Shown here: piece by piece, positions 57,458-64,000 of the stretch | Position numbering within the stretch: position 1 is the first letter of the stretch | Layout: every line of letters begins with the position of its first letter | Assembly: GCA_003707065.3 (NCBI GenBank) | Contig: PPXM03000001.1 | Span: 744,001 to 808,000 of the forward strand | Length of the DNA: 64,000 bases | Direction: 5' to 3' | Source of the DNA: Trigonopsis variabilis | Taxonomy: Eukaryota > Ascomycota > Trigonopsidomycetes > Trigonopsidales > Trigonopsidaceae | Program-made: the position numbers and the translations under genes | The notes under the pieces: generated by a model | Seen by the model: only the letters and a program-made list of their open reading frames with translations | Database searches by the model: none | What the model was told of the DNA's origin: nothing

Positions 57458-59852
57458 TTACCGTTTACTACCCAGTACGGCCAGTCGTGCGATCTCCCTG
57501 GCTTTTGCCTCCATCTCCGCCAATCTCTGACGTTCTTCTGGAGTCCGTTCCAGCTCGCGCTGAAGTCGTTCTCTTGCTAATTGTTCCATCTGCGCCTTCT
57601 TTTGTAATGCTCGCGCCTTCGCTTTCTCTCTTTTTTCTTTTCTTGCGTTTTGAATTAAGGTTTCAGGATCGTTGGCAACTGGATTTCGCCAATCATCTGT
57701 ATACTTAGCAATCCATTCAGTCGATTGATCGGGTATATAATACCAGATACTTTCAGTATTTATTGGCATCTGCTCTATAGGACCACCTGGAACAACTTCG
57801 AGACTATCGGCCCATACTATTCGAAATTCATCGTCTTTTCCTCTTGCTCGGACATTATCAACAACAACATGTCTCTTGCCAGCATCAATACCATCTACTG
57901 TAATTTTAAGGCCGTTACCATTGGCAGGAACCAAGAGATATCTCCAAGCCACCTCCATGACTTCTTCGTCTGGAATGGTCGAAATAGTCAACGTTTCCTC
58001 ACTGTGATTATTCTCTAAAACGATCCCTGCAAAGACCCCATCACTGCCTCCGTCGTATTGGGCCTGAATAATATCACCCGCAGAAATCCGGTCACACCAT
58101 TTCCGGTCACTCTCATCCACTTCAGCCTCTCGAGTTCTTTTTGGCCGATGGAACCTGCATAAGAAGTTGATCGACGTTTCCCCTTCTCTGTCCTCTTGAG
58201 CATCGGCAAGAACACCAGCTGGCGCCGCGCAGGTTGCATGATAGGCTCGAACGCAAGTGGGATATGCGCACTGGAAGCAGGCCCCATCTTGCGTACGACA
58301 ATACATACACCGTAATGACCTGCGAGCCTTTGGAATGTCCTGAATACCAAGTACTTTTTCGTTACCTTTTGAGTCCAGTCCGAAATAAGTTTCCGGAATA
58401 AACATAGCACATAATCTGTGGACCTTCCCTCCTGGGATCTTAAACATTTGTCCTTTCAGATTATTGGGACACAGAGAGCAAGAACCTCTTACTCTTGGTT
58501 TTGGTGCTGGTCTAGACTTCCGAATCCGGGTCTCATATTCCTCTCCAGAGGAGGGAGGGGTATGAATAGATTCAACATATTCCGGGTAGTACTCATCATC
58601 TTCCCCATTTATCCGTCTAATCAGCCAATCAACATCCAAACCAACAGCATCAGAAATACACAAGCATTTCTTCGCTTTTCTACCGATATCCAGCCAGTCC
58701 TCAAAAGCAAAGTTGACTGATTCTGCACAATTGAAGCCATAATTAAATCCTGCATGGTATCCATAAGGAAATGTTATTACAAACTCCTGTTGATAATGTA
58801 CTAGGCGGTTTACTTTGAGTCCATGACGAGCCATAAAAGAAGGTGAACAGTGAAAAGTTTTATGTCGAAGGAATTCTGAGCACTTCGCCTGTTCTTGAGG
58901 AAAAGCCGATTTCATGATTTGATAAAATCGCTCATGATCTTTTTGATCAATAGAGTACCATTGTTTAGGTGCACCAAAATGTAAATAATTAATCGAGTAA
59001 AGATCCATATCTTCCAGATGCCAAGCGAACGTGCTTTTCCACATTCCACAGTAAAGATAGGCCTTATTGACGCCGGGAACTTCAACATCGAGCTGATTCA
59101 GCATATTGTCTAGATTGGCCACATTCCATACTTTAACCCTATCATCAAAAAGGCTTCCTGGAAGATCGGCGCCGTATAATGGACTATTAAATAGTAGTGT
59201 TTTCCAATAAAAACTCTCTAACTCTTTGCATCGCTCTTTCGAGAAGGTATCATTGTCGATAAGATACTCGGTCGTCATCGATTCCCGCGATTTACTAAAC
59301 ATTTTCTTAGACTGGTTATCTTCTTTAGTTTCCTTTTGTTTCTTGTCTCTTCTATTAGAGTATTTTCTCCCAGGAGCACGATGCTCATTGCTTTCAGCCA
59401 GATCTTTCCATTGCTTCATTGTATAAGACCGCTTCTTCTCCACATTCTGTTGAGAAAATAAACCGCTTGACCCACTAATGTGTTGGGTGATAGCATTTCG
59501 AATCTTCACTTTCTCAATGGCGGCCTCGATATTAGGTAATGACTCAAGCCTGCAAAATTAACACTCGGTGATGACGATCGCACCCACCATTCTTTGGGAG
59601 GAATCACTTTGATGATACCAGATTTCATTCCATAAGGACGAACTGACCGAATAAAATCGGGAAAGGAGGCAAACTGGTCCAACGTCTATTAATTAGTAAT
59701 AAAATTAAACATTCACTAACCGGTCTGAATATTGGAATTCCACCATCCTCAGCATATTCTGCCGGTTTAATTTCATCGAGATCAGGAGGAGGTGTCCGAT
59801 GTGCGCATTTACTTTTATCGTACTCGGCATTAGCTATACCCTCCTCATTCAT
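57458..59852 (-). CDS. KDM4/Rph1-like histone demethylase (JmjN-JmjC-PHD), three exons
   Basis: Fe(II)/2-oxoglutarate lysine demethylase, expected to act on H3K9/H3K36 methyl marks. Exons: 59721-59852, 59588-59685 and 57458-59549, with introns of 35 and 38 bp. The 773-aa product has JmjN at about residues 30-80 (YAEDGGIPIFRPTLDQFASF, RPYGMKSGIIKVIPPKEW). JmjC follows at about 200-360, with iron ligands in WHLEDMDLYSINYLHFGAP (His, Glu) and GYHAGFNYGFN (His) and a 2-oxoglutarate Lys in GAPKQWY. The extended PHD region is at about 434-540 (CSLCPNNLKGQM, HRLCAMF, CMYCRTQDGACFQC). A small beta domain of Tudor-like look follows (GDIIQAQYDGGSDGVFAG). The basic helical tail ends at 57458. All catalytic residues are kept. 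Confidence 0.92.
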
Positions 59853-60134
59853 GACTGAAAGAGGATAAATTTCGATGGTAGATTATCGAGTGGTACGATA
59901 TCGCCGGCATAAATGTAGCAACTTTGGTTAAAAGGGTTTGTAACGCCCATCATGTCACATGATCTGTTAGATCCCAATAACGCCAGGACAGGGAATAGAT
60001 GATTTTATTCCTACGTGATCTAATAGTTTAGGGTGAAAGTAACGCGCTGAAATTGGACACTTGTGTCTGTCGTATACGATTTTGACGTTGTTTATCATTG
60101 ATCACTCATACTGTACAGCTTCTATCCTTATGCT

Positions 60135-61100
60135 TTAGTCATCAAACTTAGGAGGATGGATCAACATCTCGGAGAACTTATCAAGGGCTTCTTTACCTCT
60201 GATTTCGGAAGTCAACTGAGGCATTTGCACCACATGAAAATCTTCATAAAGATCCAAGATCTGTTCCAAGTACTTTTGTTGCATTTTGTATCGAGCATTA
60301 CATTGTTCACACGTAGAGCCATGTTTGGGGTGAAGCAGCTGATTAACAATGATGTTGTGGACATCGATCTCATAGGTAGTCAGCTCTTGGATCATCCGTT
60401 CGGTCTCGTACAAGGATAGGAATTCGGGAATACAAACGCAAACAAAAGTCGTCAATTCGGCATCCTTGAACTGTGTATTCACTTGCTGGATATTCTTTTT
60501 CATGTCATTCAGCTTTTGAAATATGTCATTCTCATCTCCACCGTTAGCTCCCATCTGATTCATCAAACCCCCTAATAATGGACCAAATTTCGTAGATATC
60601 TGAGAGATTTTATCCAGTGCCTTCTCTAAAACAGTGGGGAACGAGAGAAACCGCAGAGTATGTCCTGTAGGAGCAGTGTCGAATACAATGACTTTGAAAT
60701 CAGTGGAATTTATCTGTTTCATCACTTCGGCGAATGACATTGCCTCGTCGACTCCAGGAATACTAAACGCTATGTCTTGCATCATATTATTCATCCCAGG
60801 GTTGTTTGATTGCTCAATCATTTCCTGGATACTCCCGGTAGGATCAATCTCCATCGCATAGAGATTATCATAACCATCGACCTTTCTAGCCTCTTTAGAA
60901 AATTTCTGTCCGAAGGCATCAGAGAGATTGTGGGCCGGATCAGTAGATATTATCAAAACACTTTCTCGCACTTTTGCCAACTGAATAGCCAATGAACAAG
61001 ACGACGTCGTCTTTCCCACGCCACCTTTACCTCCAACAAAAACCCATCTCAAGGTCTTCTGATCTAAGATATTCTGTAAGGTTGGCTCTGGAGTTTCCAT
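60135..61100 (-). CDS. GET3: GET3/TRC40 ATPase for tail-anchored protein insertion
   Basis: Cytosolic ATPase that carries tail-anchored proteins to the ER Get1/Get2 receptor. The 321-aa product begins [21 protein letters not shown] with the deviant P-loop [12 protein letters not shown] (about residues 22-33). Switch I is [14 protein letters not shown] and switch II is [14 protein letters not shown] hydrophobic groove region ([20 protein letters not shown]) and the zinc-binding CEQC pair near residue 264 are also visible. No intron. The length agrees with fungal Get3 within about 30 residues; the shortest part is the loop after [14 protein letters not shown]. Confidence 0.95.
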   Translation of the reverse strand: METPEPTLQNILDQKTLRWVFVGGKGGVGKTTSSCSLAIQLAKVRESVLIISTDPAHNLSDAFGQKFSKEARKVDGYDNLYAMEIDPTGSIQEMIEQSNNPGMNNMMQDIAFSIPGVDEAMSFAEVMKQINSTDFKVIVFDTAPTGHTLRFLSFPTVLEKALDKISQISTKFGPLLGGLMNQMGANGGDENDIFQKLNDMKKNIQQVNTQFKDAELTTFVCVCIPEFLSLYETERMIQELTTYEIDVHNIIVNQLLHPKHGSTCEQCNARYKMQQKYLEQILDLYEDFHVVQMPQLTSEIRGKEALDKFSEMLIHPPKFDD

Positions 61101-61277
61101 TGTGAGTTGTCAGGTAAAGAGATGGTGGTAACACATGGAACTTCCATCGTCCTTCCCCGTTGCCCTGTCAAAGCCCGTTACAGTTAAAGCTTACAAGACC
61201 TCAATCGAACAAGAATCATTAGGAGTATACTCCAGATATGTATACGCCTTTGTATAAATGCATGCAATATTCGTACA

Positions 61278-62802
61278 CTATTCCCCAACACTAACCAGCA
61301 TCTCCAGCATGCCGGCAATTTGTCGCGCCTCTTGTGCTTCCCGAGCCAGTGAGTCAACTTGCTGTCGCAGCTGATCCATCATATCTTCCAATACTGCCGA
61401 CCGCTCTATTTGCGCTCCATAGACATCAATTATAGACCCAATAAAATCTGAAATAACTTCAACAGCCCGAACATCATTTATAGCATGAAGTGCCCAGCGA
61501 AGAAAAGCAGCCAGACTTGCCTCATCACGTCCCGCAATAGCCTGGCGAATTTTGGCTCTGTCACGTAGTTCCTTTAATACCATCAAACTAATTTCCGGAG
61601 AGACATCCGTAAGAGCGGAATCTAGAGCATCAGACCATCTAAACGCAGCCAAATGTCTCTCATAGGCTCGCATTTTCTTCTTTGGCGCATTAGCGACGGA
61701 TCTCTCAACGACAATTTCAGATTCAGGATCTCCTTTAAAGTCGGCTCCCTTCACCATCCGTTCATATTTGTTCGATTTTTCCTTCTTTTCTTGATTGGGC
61801 TTTTCACGCTTTCGAGATCTAATTGCCAGCATTCCTGAAGTCAATCCAGCAACGAAATGCTCCCTAGATGGTGAAAGACCGGTCGCCAATACACCTGCAC
61901 CAAATTTCCAGCCATATTTCATTTCCCAAGCACCTCCCACACTTTCAAATACCTTGACATGACCATCCAACGATCCAGCTAGTATTCCCCGTCCTCCGGC
62001 ATCAGAAACGCAAGTAACAGTCTTTTGAAAATTACTCAATTCTTGAATAAGCTTACCAGCAACTAAATCCCAGACACAGAGTTTCGGTCCTCCAGCACTC
62101 ACAACCACCGTAGGCGAAACAGCAAAGACAGCTTCTACCGGAGCATCTTGAGTGAACGAGGAAGCCAAGCCTGCCCGAGGATCAAAAAGCCGGACGATGC
62201 CATCATAACACCCCGAAATCATGAACTGAGAGGCAGAATCAACGAACGTTGCGGCTCGAACGTAGTCTTTGTGATCGTCGAACGTCACTATCGGAGAAGG
62301 ATTTGTGATATCCCATAGCCTGAGACATTTATCATCTGAGGCTGACAGGATAGTTGTCCTTTCGGAAGGGTGAAACTGTGTTACGTGAGTGGGAAGTTGT
62401 GATGCCGATAGAGAAGCTAAGACCGACCGTGAATGTGTGTCAAAGACTTGAACCAATCCAGAAGCATCTCCAGCAATAATCAACTTGCCATCAGGGCGAA
62501 ATTGAGCGCAATATGCAGTATCTTTAAACCGAGTGATGGCTCGCACGGCCTGCCGAGTCTTGCCAGAAAAAATCTGCACCCTTGATCCAGATGTTACTGC
62601 AAAATCATACGGCGGAACCGGGCAAAAATTCAAATGTGTGACCGCGGTGTGCTCTTTGACAATAAGAGGGTTCTATAGAGTTAGCACACACAAAGGTTTT
62701 CATCCATACTTGAAACGCCCGCCAATAGCGCTGTTCAGGAGTAGTTGATCCTGGAAGAACAGGATTCTTTTCGGGCTGAGGTCGCTGTCGGGGTGCAGCC
62801 AT
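61278..62802 (-). CDS. UTP15: UTP15, WD40 protein of the t-UTP/SSU processome, two exons
   Basis: U3 snoRNP-associated protein of the UTPA subcomplex, linking rDNA transcription with 18S processing. Exon 1 is 62710-62802 and exon 2 is 61278-62672, with a 37-bp intron (GTATGG, CTAAC, TATAG). The 495-aa product starts MAAPRQRPQPEKNP, and the join gives RYWRAFQNPLIVKEHTAVTHL. About six WD40 repeats follow (ASDDKCLRLWDI, SGCYDGIVRLFDP). Then comes the Utp15-specific C-terminal helical domain (YERHLAAFRWSDALDSALT, ISDFIGSIIDVYGAQI). It is divergent from NCE101, with 112 bp between start codons. Confidence 0.93.
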
Positions 62803-62914
62803 CGTGTAGAGAGTAGGGCAGCAGAAAAATTTGGACTGTACCTCCCAGGTAACGATGAAGACGCGCTCACAGACCCGCACTTAGCAACGGCTATCTATCA
62901 ACGACCATTGAATC

Positions 62915-63114
62915 ATGGCTCCTGCTCACTTTCCATATCTAATCTCGAAGTAATGATACAAACACGCATCTTCGCTAACTTCAGATGGTTAGATCCCTTA
63001 TTTGCTACTGGTGTCGGTGTGGCAGCCTTTTGGCTCTATGAAAAGCGAGTCTCACGGGAAGATGGCGAGCGACTATTAGATCTGGTAAAAGATCGATATT
63101 TCCCAAAGAAATGA
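62915..63114 (+). CDS. NCE101: NCE101-like small membrane protein, two exons
   Basis: Tiny single-pass protein first linked to non-classical export in yeast; its molecular role is poorly known. Exon 1 is 62915-62949 and exon 2 is 62985-63114, with a 35-bp intron (GTAATG, CTAAC, TTCAG). The 54-aa product reads MAPAHFPYLISKWLDPLFAT, then GVGVAAFWLYEKRVSREDGE and a short basic end. The 'LLSKF-DPL-A-VG--YY-YE-+-GR--GH' pattern of yeast Nce101 (53 aa) is matched along its length, with one transmembrane helix at about residues 13-32. Without splicing the start is missed and the frame reads a wrong N-terminus. Its stop lies 11 bp from the GCP3 stop on the other strand. Confidence 0.85.
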
Positions 63115-63125
63115 TTGTAAAATAA

Positions 63126-64000
63126 TCAAGAGACGACTGCTGTATTTTCCCTTCGTTGATGTCGACGGTTGACGGCATAAAACTCGTTATAGTTGAACCG
63201 TATGCCGAGAAACCTCATTTCGACATCCTTAGCATAAGCAAGATCACCTAATAACTGATCCATCTGTTTATGAAATCTATGTGCAAGAGATTTGAGGTTA
63301 GTGCGCAGCTGATCAGCGACTAAGTCATTAGGGATTCCGGATTTATCAGCCAATTGATCGACTGAAACTCGATACAAGCTTTCAAGACATTGACAAAACG
63401 CCAACATCTGGTCCAAGAGTTGGCGAAGCTGCTCGAGAAGACTCTCACCGGATGTCGTCTTATAGGTCCCTAGAAGGCCCCTTTTCGATATTCGAGCCAA
63501 GTAATCTTCATGAGCTTTTATAATCTCATCTAAATCGGTATCTGATCGTCCTAGATCCTGGGTCAACTGAGACCATGATGATTCGATAACCTCGTAAACC
63601 ATATAACACTGTAACTCAGAGATAAAGTGGATCATTTCATGGCACAACCCTCGTGAAAGTCTCCAATCAGCTGTAAGAGGACCCCTGAGGAAACGAAGAA
63701 GAGTACGATAGCCTGTAGTGCATCGCCGCCACGCCTGGTTAAGATAATATTCGACTCGCTTTAAATGCCAGAGAAAATTGAAAATCTTGAGGTACTCCCG
63801 AGAGGCATGAGCATTGATTACGACATCTAAGGGATGTCCGACCTTGTATTCTAGGGTGAAGATTTCCCATCCGAGTTCGCCATGTGACAACTCCAGCATT
63901 CTTGCATCGAGACTACTGAGGACACTAGGAGAGTCATACTGTGCATTAGAGGTCCTGATAGCAGTCTCTAGGGCGGCTGTAAGAGTATGACGATATAGAT
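63126..64000 (-). CDS. Gamma-tubulin complex component 3 (GCP3/Spc98/Alp6), C-terminal part, cut by window edge
   Basis: Component of the gamma-tubulin complex that nucleates microtubules at the spindle pole body. The frame is open to the right edge, so the 5' part lies outside. About 290 residues are visible. They start within LTAALETAIRTSNAQYDSPS, then LDARMLELSHGELGWEIFTLEY, which is the GCP3-type grip2 wording. Next comes FLWHLKRVEYYLNQAWRR (gamma-tubulin contact region) and CHEMIHFISELQCYMVYEVI. The C-terminus LGIRFNYNEFY is followed by a short Arg-rich tail. The in-window ATG at 63899 is internal, not the start. Confidence 0.88.
   Translation of the reverse strand, partial: LYRHTLTAALETAIRTSNAQYDSPSVLSSLDARMLELSHGELGWEIFTLEYKVGHPLDVVINAHASREYLKIFNFLWHLKRVEYYLNQAWRRCTTGYRTLLRFLRGPLTADWRLSRGLCHEMIHFISELQCYMVYEVIESSWSQLTQDLGRSDTDLDEIIKAHEDYLARISKRGLLGTYKTTSGESLLEQLRQLLDQMLAFCQCLESLYRVSVDQLADKSGIPNDLVADQLRTNLKSLAHRFHKQMDQLLGDLAYAKDVEMRFLGIRFNYNEFYAVNRRHQRRENTAVVS

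Overview
This window is nuclear DNA of a fungus, most likely of the subkingdom Dikarya. It carries only host genes. The grounds are a dense set of single-copy eukaryotic housekeeping genes on both strands, plus fungal marker families: a Zn2Cys6 regulator, a GH76 Dfg5/Dcw1-type wall enzyme, an Inn1/Fic1-like C2 protein, an NCE101-like peptide, an intracellular-type GH15 glucoamylase, cofilin starting MSRSGV as in budding yeast, and an ankyrin-DIL protein. I cannot name the species. Introns are mostly tiny: of 37 that I could place by hand from splice motifs plus restored protein families, 26 are 31-39 bp. No transposon, virus-like element, rRNA, confident tRNA or CRISPR was seen.

Layout. 1-10918: SWP73/BAF60, organellar-type seryl-tRNA synthetase, ribosomal eL27, a coiled-coil protein, an ankyrin-DIL protein, a four-exon CENP-W-like gene and SOF1/DCAF13. 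11658-16378: a Zn2Cys6 regulator and a GPI-type GH76 enzyme. 16710-26552: the helicase SLH1/ASCC3, a 48-aa divergent gene, a mitochondrial 2-methylisocitrate lyase (ICL2 type) and an Inn1-like C2 protein. 27029-34631: OTU2, an unknown fungal protein, proteasome alpha-1, a gene-poor stretch with two hairpins, an unknown Ser-rich protein and DUG1. 35068-42589: a PhyH dioxygenase, a four-TM claudin-like protein, a seven-exon divergent kinase, a PPR-like protein, RPB12 and a DysF protein. 43079-49948: NOP2, TRM6, PIN4-like and POP4. 50046-64000: GH15, H2A.Z, cofilin, PAF-acetylhydrolase, RVB2, a KDM4-like demethylase, GET3, UTP15, NCE101 and the 3' part of GCP3/ALP6, cut by the window edge.

How the genes relate. 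There is no pathway cluster. Many serve RNA and ribosome production (eL27, SOF1, UTP15, NOP2, TRM6, POP4, RPB12, SerRS, SLH1) or chromatin and chromosomes (SWP73, H2A.Z, RVB2, KDM4, CENP-W, GCP3). Packing is tight. NOP2/TRM6 and UTP15/NCE101 share about 110-120 bp divergent promoters, and two convergent pairs are separated by only 11-14 bp.

Limits. All exon models were read by eye from one strand of DNA. Coordinates are precise where the family restores the reading frame and tentative where I say so. I did not find a convincing new multi-gene system. The main points of interest are intron architecture, hidden small genes, a 26-bp perfect palindrome and a kinase with an altered catalytic loop.
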